The position numbers and the translations under genes were made by a program. From Pseudomonadota bacterium (GTDB lineage: Bacteria > Pseudomonadota > Alphaproteobacteria > 16-39-46), in NCBI GenBank assembly GCA_018242545.1, contig JAFEBT010000009.1:1-39434 (forward strand): 39,434 nucleotides of DNA. Direction: 5' to 3'. The notes beneath the pieces were generated by a model. That model searched no databases. It saw only the letters and a list, made by a program, of their open reading frames with translations, and was not told where the DNA came from. This document shows positions 1-7,376 of this stretch, one piece after another; position 1 is the first letter of the stretch, and each line of letters starts with the position of its first letter.

Positions 1-8
1 GCTTCCAT

Positions 9-464
9 TTGCAGAACATCATACTTGTTATTTTAATTTATGGAAATAGTATTACTTTAGCTGTCCAAAACGTTGATCAGTCTTTTAAGTTTTATAAAGA
101 GATTTTAGGTCTTATTCCCCTTGTTAAATGGGAAAAAGGCGCCTATTTCTTAGTCGGAGAAAAATCTGATCAAGAAGGCTCTGCCTTTTGGTTTTGCTTG
201 AATGGAGATGAAAAACGCATGCCTTCTCCTTGCTATACACATTATGCCTTTACAGTTTCTGAGATTGATTTTGAAAATATGGCTCAGAAAATTAAGGCTT
301 CAGGTGCTCAAATTTTTAAAGACAATACGTCTCCTGGGCAGTCTTTATATTTTCTAGACCCAGATGGTCATAAACTTGAAATCCACACACAAAATTGGAA
401 AAGCCGTATTTCTTCAAAAAAAGAAGATCTTGGAAATTGGAAAGATGTTGTATGGTTTGTGTAG
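9..464 (+). CDS. FosA-like VOC (glyoxalase-fold) thiol transferase, N-terminus uncertain
   Basis: This is a vicinal-oxygen-chelate protein of about 151 residues that resembles FosA-type fosfomycin thiol transferases along its length. The signature blocks are THYAF (residues 77-81), a K-D-N-x-S-x-G loop near 104-110, and YFLDPDGHKLE (114-124), followed by a short basic tail. In FosA enzymes the metal is held by an N-terminal His, the His of THYAF and the Glu of the last block. Here H78 and E124 are present, but the N-terminal position (motif N-H-x-T-L-A-V in FosA) reads N-S-I-T-L-A-V, with Ser14. The only start in frame is TTG at base 9, at the window edge, so the true start may lie outside. 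It may be an altered or inactive FosA relative or another VOC enzyme; resistance should not be assumed. Confidence 0.72.
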   Translation: MQNIILVILIYGNSITLAVQNVDQSFKFYKEILGLIPLVKWEKGAYFLVGEKSDQEGSAFWFCLNGDEKRMPSPCYTHYAFTVSEIDFENMAQKIKASGAQIFKDNTSPGQSLYFLDPDGHKLEIHTQNWKSRISSKKEDLGNWKDVVWFV

Positions 465-482
465 ACGTGATTTTTAAGAAGT

Positions 483-1388
483 TTAATTTTTTTGAAAAAG
501 ATACTTTATGACGTCTTTAACAGCACCTTTCCATTCTTTTTGAGAAATTCCAAAAGTATTTTTTATCTTTTGGCAATTAAGAGCGGCATAAAGAGGTCTG
601 TCAGCAACGCCGTCGGTGAGGCTCTGATACTCTTTTGAACTGATGGGCTGAAGGCGTAGTTGTGTCTTTTGTCGTAGTGCGATTTCCTCCAAAATAAAGC
701 AGGCAAAGTCATACCACGTTGTTTCTTCTTTCCCGCATAAATGGAATGTTCCAAAAGGAAAAGATTCTGGATTATTAAAATAGGACAGAAGGACGCATTG
801 GACTGCGTCCACGATATCTCCAGCAAATGTAGGACAGCCTATTTGATCATTGACAATGGTAAGGGTACGATCCTGAAAACTCCAATCCCACATTTTTTTG
901 ACAAAATTATGTCCATAATGGCTAAAGATCCAGGAACTTCGAATTAAAAAATAAGGACATTTAATGCTTTCTAAGATGAGTTCTCCCATATATTTACTTC
1001 GTCCATAGACATTCAGAGGGTTTTTAAGATCAGTTTCTTCATAAGGGGTCCTTTTAAAACCATCAAAAACGTAGTCTGTTGAAAAGTGAACAAGAAGAGT
1101 TTCCTGTGCTTTACAAATCTGGGCAAGAGAAAGAAGAGAAAGACCATTCGTTTCTATAGCCTGCTCCGGAAACTTTTCACATTGGTCGACGGGCATAAAG
1201 ACTGCGGTATTAAGAACGGCTTGAAAAGGGCCCTTTTCTGAAAAAAGACGATGAAGCGCATCTCGGTCATTCAAATCAAGTTCGGCATGGGTAAGCGCCG
1301 TGATTTTGTAATCGTTTGGCCAAAGAGATTTTGATAAAATGGATCCAAGCTGACCGCCTGCTCCTAAAATGAGAATGTGTTTTATCAT
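483..1388 (-). CDS. rfbD: dTDP-4-dehydrorhamnose reductase
   Basis: This is a 301-residue short-chain dehydrogenase/reductase of the RfbD/RmlD family. The family makes dTDP-L-rhamnose by NAD(P)H-dependent reduction of dTDP-4-dehydrorhamnose, the last step before rhamnose enters surface polysaccharide. The N-terminus has the Rossmann motif ILGAGGQLG. FSTDYVFDG lies near residue 105 and the catalytic YGRSK (Tyr-x-x-x-Lys) near 130. SSWIFS and a C-terminal RP-LYAALNC block complete the family pattern, and the length is typical. It starts with ATG about 20 bases after the tRNA-Ser gene on the same strand. No rfbA, rfbB or rfbC is in the window, so its pathway partners must be elsewhere or lost. 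Confidence 0.93.
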   Translation of the reverse strand: MIKHILILGAGGQLGSILSKSLWPNDYKITALTHAELDLNDRDALHRLFSEKGPFQAVLNTAVFMPVDQCEKFPEQAIETNGLSLLSLAQICKAQETLLVHFSTDYVFDGFKRTPYEETDLKNPLNVYGRSKYMGELILESIKCPYFLIRSSWIFSHYGHNFVKKMWDWSFQDRTLTIVNDQIGCPTFAGDIVDAVQCVLLSYFNNPESFPFGTFHLCGKEETTWYDFACFILEEIALRQKTQLRLQPISSKEYQSLTDGVADRPLYAALNCQKIKNTFGISQKEWKGAVKDVIKYLFQKN

Positions 1389-1409
1389 GGGTATTTTCAG
1401 TCTAATGCA

Positions 1410-1500
1410 TGGAGGAGGAAGTGGGATTCGAACCCACGGTACCTTTTAAAGGCACAACGGTTTTCGAGACCGCCCCATTCGACCGCTCTGGCATTCCTCC
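1410..1500 (-). tRNA. tRNA-Ser(CGA)
   Basis: On the minus strand a class II tRNA folds cleanly. The seven-pair acceptor stem is GGAGGAA/TTCCTCC (1494-1500 with 1414-1420), the T arm is GTGGG-TTCGAAT-CCCAC, and a long variable arm contains GCCTTTAAAAGGTAC. The anticodon stem CGGT/ACCG encloses the loop CTCGAAA, giving anticodon CGA, which reads UCG serine codons. The 3' CCA is encoded (1410-1412). The discriminator base reads U rather than the G usual in bacterial serine tRNAs. The long variable arm and the anticodon identify it as serine. Confidence 0.95.
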
Positions 1501-1568
1501 TCATAAGAGTCTTAGAGACATATCTTTGTATGTGTTGAAACCTAAATGATAATGAAGGATTGTTCAAC

Positions 1569-1600
1569 AAAAAAAGCCGGAAGAATAACTTCCGGCTTTT
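1569..1600 (-). terminator. Rho-independent terminator after pal
   Basis: On the minus strand the sequence AGCCGGAAG, loop TTATT, CTTCCGGCT forms a nine-pair GC-containing stem preceded by A residues and followed by a run of seven T. It lies just after the pal stop codon and ends the tol-pal transcript. It also insulates the operon from the downstream tRNA-Ser gene. Confidence 0.92.
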
Positions 1601-1618
1601 AAAGCGTATCGAAAATTC

Positions 1619-2104
1619 TTAGTTAAGTGTAACAACAGCGGCGCGATCTTGTGCAAAAGCGGCTTCTGTGGAACCCTCAGCGAGCATGATGGATTTTCCA
1701 TAGCTAATTGTTGCAATGCGGCTTTCATCAACACCTGCATTAACAAGAGCAGATTTAAGCGTATTTGCACGACGCATTCCAAGACCAAGGTTGTATTCTT
1801 CTGTTCCACGTGGGTCACAATATCCAGAAATTGTAATGGTTACGTTAGGATATTTTTGAAGCCAACTAGCTTGACGTTCTGCTGTTTGTTCACCTTCAGG
1901 CATGAGATCAAAACGATCGAAACCAAAGAAGACGCGATCACCAGCTGTTACAGCGAGATCTTCTTGGCTGCCTAACGCAAAACCACTAGCATCTAAGCCT
2001 TGACCGGCTTGTAAAGAACTATCATCAGTCGTTGTAGGTACTGTATCGCACGCTGCAATTGTGAGTGCAACACAAGACAAAAGAGCTAAATCTCTAATGC
2101 GCAT
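1619..2104 (-). CDS. pal: Peptidoglycan-associated lipoprotein Pal
   Basis: Pal is the outer-membrane lipoprotein of the Tol-Pal system and binds peptidoglycan through its OmpA-like domain. The chosen ATG at 2104 (161 residues) has an AAGGGGG ribosome site about ten bases upstream and yields a clean lipoprotein signal peptide. The lipobox is LTIAAC, with the lipid-carrying Cys at residue 19; a start at 2137 would add an unneeded extension. A short Thr/Ser-rich linker precedes the OmpA_C domain. FFGFDRFDL, the SGYCDPRGTEEYN block and LGMRRAN are its conserved peptidoglycan-binding elements. It is the last gene of the cluster, separated from tolB by about 280 bases, so it may also have its own promoter. 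Confidence 0.96.
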   Translation of the reverse strand: MRIRDLALLSCVALTIAACDTVPTTTDDSSLQAGQGLDASGFALGSQEDLAVTAGDRVFFGFDRFDLMPEGEQTAERQASWLQKYPNVTITISGYCDPRGTEEYNLGLGMRRANTLKSALVNAGVDESRIATISYGKSIMLAEGSTEAAFAQDRAAVVTLN

Positions 2105-2194
2105 TTGTAGGTTCCCCCTTTTCATTCCTTTAAACATTTTGATCTTTCAACATAATTTTCTTTTGGTTATTTTTATGAGAAGAATTTCTTTATC

Positions 2195-2217
2195 TTTTAA
2201 TCTCTAAGAGATTAAAA
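2195..2217. repeat. Perfect 23-bp palindrome between tolB and pal
   Basis: TTTTAATCTCT, a single A, and AGAGATTAAAA form 11-base inverted arms. As RNA it can fold into ten pairs around a three-base loop. It sits in the otherwise featureless 278-base gap between tolB and pal. It could be a weak terminator or processing site that partly uncouples pal from tolQRAB, or a protein-binding site. The stem is AT-rich and no strong T-run follows, so its function is uncertain. Confidence 0.5.
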
Positions 2218-2382
2218 ACGCATATTCCTCTTATAAAAAACATCCTTAAGACTATTTAACCATGTATAAGGATCAGTTGCAAACTTTAAAATACCTTTAC
2301 ATGCTCCTTTTTTAGGACAAGAAGATTGTCACTAGCTCGGTTCATTAAAGGTGTCTTACTCATGCAATCAATAAACTTTCTC

Positions 2383-3744
2383 TCAATGATAATCAAGAGG
2401 GGACCATGCTCCAGCTGATGCATCTTGGGGCGTCGGAAGCATATATTCATATTTTCCGGTGATATCAATGGCGTAAAGTCGGCTTGTTCCTCCTCGGCCT
2501 TTTCGATCTGTGGGTGTTTGACGGGTGTAAAGTATGAGTCGTCCATTCGGGCACCAGGTAGGTCCTTCGACGATAAACCCTTGTGATATAAGCCTTTCGC
2601 CTGATCCATCTGGACGCATTACACCAATGCACAATTTTGTTTTTGTTATTTTTGTAAAGGCAATTAAATCACCCCGAGGGGACCAAACAGGTGTTGCATA
2701 AATGCCATCTCCAAAGCTAATTCGATGCGGATTTGATCCATCTTTATTCATAACATAAAGTTCTCGTTTTCCTCCTCGATCCGAGTTAAAGACAATTTGA
2801 GATCCATCTGGAGAATAACACGGAGATGTATCAATGGCTGGTGAATTCGTCAGACGTTTAACCGCATGTGTTTTTAAGTCTTGGACATAAAGAGAAGAAT
2901 ATCCGCCTTGTGTTTGACTGAATATAAGATGAGAGCCATCTGGAGAAAACCGAGGTGCGAATGTCATTCCTTTAAATTTACCCACTGGGGATTTTTGATT
3001 TGTTTTGAGATTCATTAAATAAACTTGAGCTTCAATGGATTTTTTCTGACCTGTGTATCCCATATAAGCAATTTGAGGATCAATGGGTGAAAAACGAGGT
3101 GTTAGGACGAGATTTTGACCATTCGAAAGGAATTTATGGTTGGCACCATCTTGATCCATAATAGCTAACCGGCGTGTGTTCTTTTTCGTATTAGGAGCAG
3201 ATTCTGCAATGTAGACAATTTGAGTGTCAAAATAACCCGTATCTCCCGTAATGCGTTTATAAACAGCATTAGAAATTCTATGGGCAAGACGTCTGAGGTC
3301 AGAAAGATCTCCTGTAAAGGCAATGCCTTCCAATTGTTTTTCTGAAAACACATCCCACAGCCTGAACTCAACACGCAAAAGTCGTGCTTCTTTTCGGACA
3401 CGTGCTGTTACAAGAATTTGGGCATTTGTAAGACGCCAATCTCCAAAACGGGGGATTTCTCCCATTTGATGGATATTTTCAATAAAACTTGATTGTGCAA
3501 GAGGTCTAAAAAGTCCAGAAGTTTTTAAATCATTGCTTACAATTTGAGACATCTCAGCCCCAATTTCATTTTCTTCAGGACTCGCTCCTATAAAATCAGG
3601 AATAGCAATAGGGGTTGGTTCAAAGGTTCCTTGCGTAATCTCAACCACCGTTTCTGACGAAACTGGAGAAGAAAAAATTAAAAGACTAAGCCCTAAAAAA
3701 ATTGTATTCAAAAGTATTTGAGAAAGTCTATATTTTTTAAACAT
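2383..3744 (-). CDS. tolB: Tol-Pal translocation protein TolB
   Basis: TolB is a periplasmic protein that cycles between Pal and TolA during outer-membrane constriction. The 453-residue product begins with a Lys/Arg start, a hydrophobic segment and a signal-peptidase site near SSPVSSE. The N-terminal TolB domain follows (EITQGTFEPTPIAIPDF near 36-52). The C-terminal six-bladed beta-propeller shows repeated blade motifs such as APRFSPDGSHLIFS, DTSPCYSPDGSQIVFNSDRGG and ATPVWSPRGDLIAF. It starts immediately after the tolA stop codon (TAA then ATG), implying translational coupling. Length and order are standard. Confidence 0.97.
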   Translation of the reverse strand: MFKKYRLSQILLNTIFLGLSLLIFSSPVSSETVVEITQGTFEPTPIAIPDFIGASPEENEIGAEMSQIVSNDLKTSGLFRPLAQSSFIENIHQMGEIPRFGDWRLTNAQILVTARVRKEARLLRVEFRLWDVFSEKQLEGIAFTGDLSDLRRLAHRISNAVYKRITGDTGYFDTQIVYIAESAPNTKKNTRRLAIMDQDGANHKFLSNGQNLVLTPRFSPIDPQIAYMGYTGQKKSIEAQVYLMNLKTNQKSPVGKFKGMTFAPRFSPDGSHLIFSQTQGGYSSLYVQDLKTHAVKRLTNSPAIDTSPCYSPDGSQIVFNSDRGGKRELYVMNKDGSNPHRISFGDGIYATPVWSPRGDLIAFTKITKTKLCIGVMRPDGSGERLISQGFIVEGPTWCPNGRLILYTRQTPTDRKGRGGTSRLYAIDITGKYEYMLPTPQDASAGAWSPLDYH

Positions 3745-4674
3745 TTAAAACATCTCCCTTGGATCAAATTTAAGAATAAAGGTTTTAAGCGATTCGTACT
3801 TATTGGGTGGTATTTTTAGAGGGTTACATTTTGGGTTTAGAACAGCTCTACGCGCAGCATCTGCAGCGGGCTTAAAAAGAGTATCGCTTTGATAGCGATT
3901 TAGATCAACTATTTTTACATCCCGTACACTTCCGTCAGGTTGAATAGAAACATTGAGTTCAACGATCATTGTTTCAGCATTTTGCATGCCACTAGGAGGA
4001 GACCAGCACTCTGCTAACTGACGTTTTAATGCATCTAATTCACTAATAGAAAGCTCATCCCCAATGATGCTCGCTTCGTTAGGTTGAGCCTTCTCAGCCT
4101 TATCACCGATATTTGGTTGCCTCTCTTTCTTTTTATCATCAAGATTTTCTAAAGCTTTTTCAATATCATTAAAGAAGGAATCTTCTTTCTTTTTAACTTG
4201 TTTCTTCTCTTTTTTTTCTTCTTTTTTAGAAGATTTTTCCTTTTCTTCCTTTTTAAGAGGCTTTGGTTTTTCAGGAGGAGCAGGAAGGTTGGGTTGTTTT
4301 TTAACTTCTGGAGTTATTTTCTCTGGTTTTTTTTCAGGCTCTGGAAGAGGTGCAGGTTCAGGAGAAGGAAGAGGATCAATCACTGGTTCAGGGATAATCT
4401 CCGGTACAGGTTCAGAAACAGGCATTGGTTCAGGTTCAGGGATCGGATCTGGTTCAGGAAGCGGGTCAGGTTTAACTGGTGAAAGAGGTTTTGTGGGCTC
4501 ATCTTCAGACTTTTTAGGAGGAGGAGCCACGCTCAGCTCAGAAATATTAATAATTTCAATAGGGATTGGTTTAGGAAGTTCTGGAAGGGGGGGCTTCCAA
4601 GCAGGAATTCCAAAAATAAGGAGAGCTAAACAAAAAAGATGAAGAAGCCCTGAAAGAACAAAACCTAATCCCAT
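3745..4674 (-). CDS. tolA: TolA-type envelope energy transducer with TonB-like proline-rich spacer
   Basis: The 309-residue protein has one N-terminal membrane anchor (about residues 6-25). A Pro-Glu-Pro/Pro-Asp-Pro tract (about 30-125) and a Lys/Glu-rich region (about 115-200) follow. The C-terminal domain (about 215-309) has the TolA pattern: LKRQLAECWSPP, VELNVSIQPDGSVRDVKIVD and PAADAARRAVLNPKCNPL. TolA links the TolQ-TolR motor to TolB and Pal at the outer membrane. Position between tolR and tolB supports the name. The proline-rich spacer is more typical of TonB than of the alanine-rich helical TolA of enterobacteria. Both could be called TonB C-terminal-like, but the neighbourhood makes TolA the better call. 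Confidence 0.9.
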   Translation of the reverse strand: MGLGFVLSGLLHLFCLALLIFGIPAWKPPLPELPKPIPIEIINISELSVAPPPKKSEDEPTKPLSPVKPDPLPEPDPIPEPEPMPVSEPVPEIIPEPVIDPLPSPEPAPLPEPEKKPEKITPEVKKQPNLPAPPEKPKPLKKEEKEKSSKKEEKKEKKQVKKKEDSFFNDIEKALENLDDKKKERQPNIGDKAEKAQPNEASIIGDELSISELDALKRQLAECWSPPSGMQNAETMIVELNVSIQPDGSVRDVKIVDLNRYQSDTLFKPAADAARRAVLNPKCNPLKIPPNKYESLKTFILKFDPREMF

Positions 4675-4678
4675 CCTT

Positions 4679-5170
4679 TTAACCTTTCACATCTTTTTTT
4701 GAAGAAAAACGGGAATTTGGAAGGTTTTTAGATGGTGTTTGAGGGGCCTCTGTCAAAAGGGCCACTTTTGTAAAGCCTGCTGCACCAATGAGCCCCATAA
4801 CACGAATGATTTCTCCATAACTTAAAGCTTTGTCACCCTTTACGTAAATGCGTGCCTCTTTATTATTTTGGGTCACAGCAATAAGTCGAGCTGTAAGGGT
4901 CTCAAGAGGGGTCTCCGTCTCTTGTATAAAGACCACTCCCTTTTCATTAATAACAATCGTGAGAGGTTCCACAGATTCTGTAAGAGAAGATATTGCTGCT
5001 TTTGGAAGATCAACAGCAATACCAGTTGTTAAAAGAGGAGCAGTAACCATAAAGATAACAAGAAGCACAAGCATAACGTCAACCATGGGCGTAACATTGA
5101 TTTCACTCATGGGAGAAAAAGAGCGTCGAGATCTTCTATGTTGAGAAGAAGAGGGAAGTTTAAAAGCCAT
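4679..5170 (-). CDS. tolR: Tol-Pal motor protein TolR (ExbD family)
   Basis: This 163-residue protein has a basic cytoplasmic start (SSSQHRRSRRSFSP), then SEINVTPMVDVMLVLLVIFMV, a single membrane helix carrying the conserved Asp31 needed for proton use in the ExbD/TolR family. The periplasmic domain contains VDLPKA and YVKGDKALSYGEI. It starts three bases after tolQ and ends four bases before tolA, so the three motor genes are translationally linked. ExbD is the only realistic alternative, and the tol context decides against it. Confidence 0.95.
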   Translation of the reverse strand: MAFKLPSSSQHRRSRRSFSPMSEINVTPMVDVMLVLLVIFMVTAPLLTTGIAVDLPKAAISSLTESVEPLTIVINEKGVVFIQETETPLETLTARLIAVTQNNKEARIYVKGDKALSYGEIIRVMGLIGAAGFTKVALLTEAPQTPSKNLPNSRFSSKKDVKG

Positions 5171-5173
5171 TTT

Positions 5174-5974
5174 TTATGCATTCTCCTCAAGTTGACGGGA
5201 AATTATGGCTCCAAATTCTTGAGAAAATGACTCAAGTCGGTTGCCGTAGCGATTAATGTCATTGGAAAGTTTGTTATAAGCAACAACGGCTGGAATAGCT
5301 GCGATAAGACCTAATGCTGTTGTAAAAAGAGCTTCGGCAATGCCAGGCGCAACAACAGCCAAATTCGTATTATTTGAGGCCGCAATTGCTTGAAAGCTCA
5401 CCATAATCCCCCAGACTGTTCCAAAAAGACCAAGAAAAGGTGAGACAGATCCCGTAGAAGCCAAGACTCCCATTTGGTTTTCAAGATCTTCCAACTCACG
5501 CGAGACACTAACATGCATAATACGTTCAATGCGTTCTTGCAGGGTTGCTTTAAATTCTTGTGTTTTATCAACGCCTCGAGAAAGACTGCGACGCCATTCA
5601 CGCATGGCTGCTGAAAAAATATTTTCAAGGGGTGTTTGAGGTTTTGTCCCAACGCGATCATATAAATCGTCTAAGGACCCCCCAGACCAAAACATATCTT
5701 CAAAAAGAGTAGCCTGGCGATTTAAGTATTTTAATTTTATATATTTTGAAAAAATAATGGCCCATGACCAAAAAGAAATGCCAACAAGAAGGAGCATTAC
5801 AATTTTCACAGCAAAGTCTGCATGCATAACAAGGCCCCAAATCGAAAAATCAAAGGAGGTTTCTGTGCCTTGAAGAGGGATACTTGTGAGAGATTCTACA
5901 GGAGGGGCAAGAGGAACAGGTTCAGATACACCAGGAAAAGAAGTTGTTGAGGCAGGAAGAGGTTGTTGGGGCAT
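5174..5974 (-). CDS. tolQ: Tol-Pal motor protein TolQ (ExbB/MotA family)
   Basis: TolQ forms the proton channel with TolR in the inner membrane. The 266-residue protein has a Pro-rich N-terminal tail (residues 1-35). A first membrane helix (about 58-78, IVMLLLVGISFWSWAIIF) and a large cytoplasmic loop with many Arg/Glu residues follow. Two further helices cover about 172-250 (PFLGLFGTVWGIMVSF and LFTTALGLIAAIPAVVAYN), the MotA/TolQ/ExbB signature. The ATG has a GGAGATC ribosome site (minus strand) just upstream. The N-terminal tail is longer than in E. coli TolQ. Confidence 0.95.
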   Translation of the reverse strand: MPQQPLPASTTSFPGVSEPVPLAPPVESLTSIPLQGTETSFDFSIWGLVMHADFAVKIVMLLLVGISFWSWAIIFSKYIKLKYLNRQATLFEDMFWSGGSLDDLYDRVGTKPQTPLENIFSAAMREWRRSLSRGVDKTQEFKATLQERIERIMHVSVSRELEDLENQMGVLASTGSVSPFLGLFGTVWGIMVSFQAIAASNNTNLAVVAPGIAEALFTTALGLIAAIPAVVAYNKLSNDINRYGNRLESFSQEFGAIISRQLEENA

Positions 5975-6049
5975 CTAAGATCTCCTTTTTAAGATTTGAG
6001 TTAAGGTGACAGAAAAGTTAAAACCAATGTTAGTCTGAAGAAAAACTTT

Positions 6050-6523
6050 CTATGGGTCCTCTTTTAAAAAAGGTTTTAGAGCCGATATGATTATATGAGG
6101 AATTTTCGTAGGGCTCTCTCTATTTTTAACGCAGGCGAGGGTAATATGCAATTGGGCAATTAAAACATTTTCTTTAAAGATTTCTTGTAAAAGAAAGAGC
6201 CGAACTTTTGTCATCTTCTTAAAAGTTGTTTGAACTTCGAGAAGATCACCAAAAATTGCAGGTTTTAAAAAAGTAATGGCACATTCATGGACAACAAAAA
6301 AGCATCCATGTGTGTCTTTTTGCATCATATCAGCATGATAAATTCCTAAAAGATTTAAAAATTCTGTGCGCGCGCGTTCAGCAAAATTGAGGTAATTTGC
6401 ATGATAAACGACACCTCCGGAGTCTGTGTCTGCTAAATACACAGATGTCCAGTAATGGTGCTGCTTTTTATCTTCCGAGAGCATCCCGGAAAAAGAAGGT
6501 GCTTTTAAGAAGGATGCACTCAT
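6050..6523 (-). CDS. ybgC: Tol-Pal-associated acyl-CoA thioesterase YbgC
   Basis: This 157-residue hotdog-fold thioesterase belongs to the 4-hydroxybenzoyl-CoA thioesterase family. The catalytic block D-T-D-S-G-G-V-V-Y-H-A-N-Y-L lies at residues 32-45, with the active-site Asp just before the Gly pair. The family hydrolyses short or medium acyl-CoA and is conserved as the first gene of tol-pal clusters, as here. It ends about 75 bases before tolQ. The N-terminal 20 residues extend beyond the usual YbgC start and an internal start is possible, but no better ATG is visible before the active-site block. Confidence 0.92.
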   Translation of the reverse strand: MSASFLKAPSFSGMLSEDKKQHHYWTSVYLADTDSGGVVYHANYLNFAERARTEFLNLLGIYHADMMQKDTHGCFFVVHECAITFLKPAIFGDLLEVQTTFKKMTKVRLFLLQEIFKENVLIAQLHITLACVKNRESPTKIPHIIISALKPFLKEDP

Positions 6524-6776
6524 TTTTCATTCAATTTACGATTGGGCCTTTCAGGAACCTATCATCTCTTTTTCAAAAGATTTTTGCAAGAATTTTAAGA
6601 AAACATTAAAAAATTAATACAAGAGATTAGGTGTTATATGTATCATGACAATGAGGGCCTTGCATGGTTAAGAGAAAAAAGAAAAAGTGAATATTAGAAA
6701 TTTCAAATTTCTTAAAAGGATAAAAAGACGATAGGGTAAATAGAAAGTAAGTCTTTTGAGGAAGGTACTCTTAAAA

Positions 6777-7322
6777 TCATTTTTTCAATAAATATTTAAC
6801 AGCCGCCTCGAGATCGGCATGAACGATAACGGGCAAATATTCAATAGGTATTCCCTTCTTCTCAACCTCTTTTCCATGCCCTGTTCGGACAAGATGTCGA
6901 GGGCACCCCGCCTTAAAAGCAGCTTCAAGATCTGTTAGAGAATCTCCAATAAACGGTGTATCTTGTGCCTCAGCTTTGAAAAAATCAAGGGCTTCATGAA
7001 TCATACCAGGATTTGGTTTGCGGCGGTGTGTGGGGGCGTAGGGGGCATCTGGACAGAAGAATATTTTATCGATCGAAGCATTTTCTTTTTTTAAGAGTAA
7101 GAAAAGATGCTCATGAATTTGATCGAGATCTTGAAGAGTTAAGCTTCCTTGGCCGACGATAGATTGGTTGGTTATAATTGCAACTTTAATTTGAGCTTTA
7201 TTAAGACAAGCAATGGCGTTTCCTGCGCCTTTAATAAGCTTCATCTCAGAAGGCGACATAACATATGATTTTCCAGGAGAAACATTAATAACACCATCTC
7301 TATCTAAAAGAACAAGTTTCAT
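6777..7322 (-). CDS. gmhB: HAD-IIIA phosphatase, D-glycero-D-manno-heptose-1,7-bisphosphate 7-phosphatase-like
   Basis: The 181-residue protein shows the HAD catalytic start VLLDRDGVIN (Asp7 nucleophile, Asp9 acid/base). AIITNQS (motif II), RRKPNPGM with Lys102 (motif III) and FIGDSLTDLEAA (motif IV) follow, in the order and length of GmhB. GmhB removes the 7-phosphate during ADP-heptose synthesis for lipopolysaccharide. Most GmhB proteins hold a structural zinc through a C-x-H ... C-x-C loop just before RKP. Here only Cys90 of that set is present and the loop is shortened to CPDAPYAPTHRRKP, so this is a zinc-free variant or a related HAD phosphatase. It is a single gene with ftsX upstream on the same strand. 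Confidence 0.78.
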   Translation of the reverse strand: MKLVLLDRDGVINVSPGKSYVMSPSEMKLIKGAGNAIACLNKAQIKVAIITNQSIVGQGSLTLQDLDQIHEHLFLLLKKENASIDKIFFCPDAPYAPTHRRKPNPGMIHEALDFFKAEAQDTPFIGDSLTDLEAAFKAGCPRHLVRTGHGKEVEKKGIPIEYLPVIVHADLEAAVKYLLKK

Positions 7323-7376
7323 GTGTGAGGGAAATTCTCCATTTCAAAATTTATAATAGAGATTAAAAGAAAGCTT

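Noticed and set aside
2286-2609. Minus-strand frame overlapping the end of tolB
   Set aside because: It is a shadow of the tolB propeller coding sequence in another frame, and tolB is unmistakable.
4198-4642. Two long plus-strand reading frames rich in Phe/Arg and Gly/Ser inside tolA
   Set aside because: They are mirror products of the Pro/Glu/Lys repeats of tolA on the other strand, with no ribosome site or family motif.
6524-6776. Possible gene or RNA between gmhB and ybgC
   Set aside because: I found only a short GAAATTT-C-AAATTTC palindrome (about 6698-6712) and AT-rich sequence; no tRNA fold, no coding potential and no convincing promoter.
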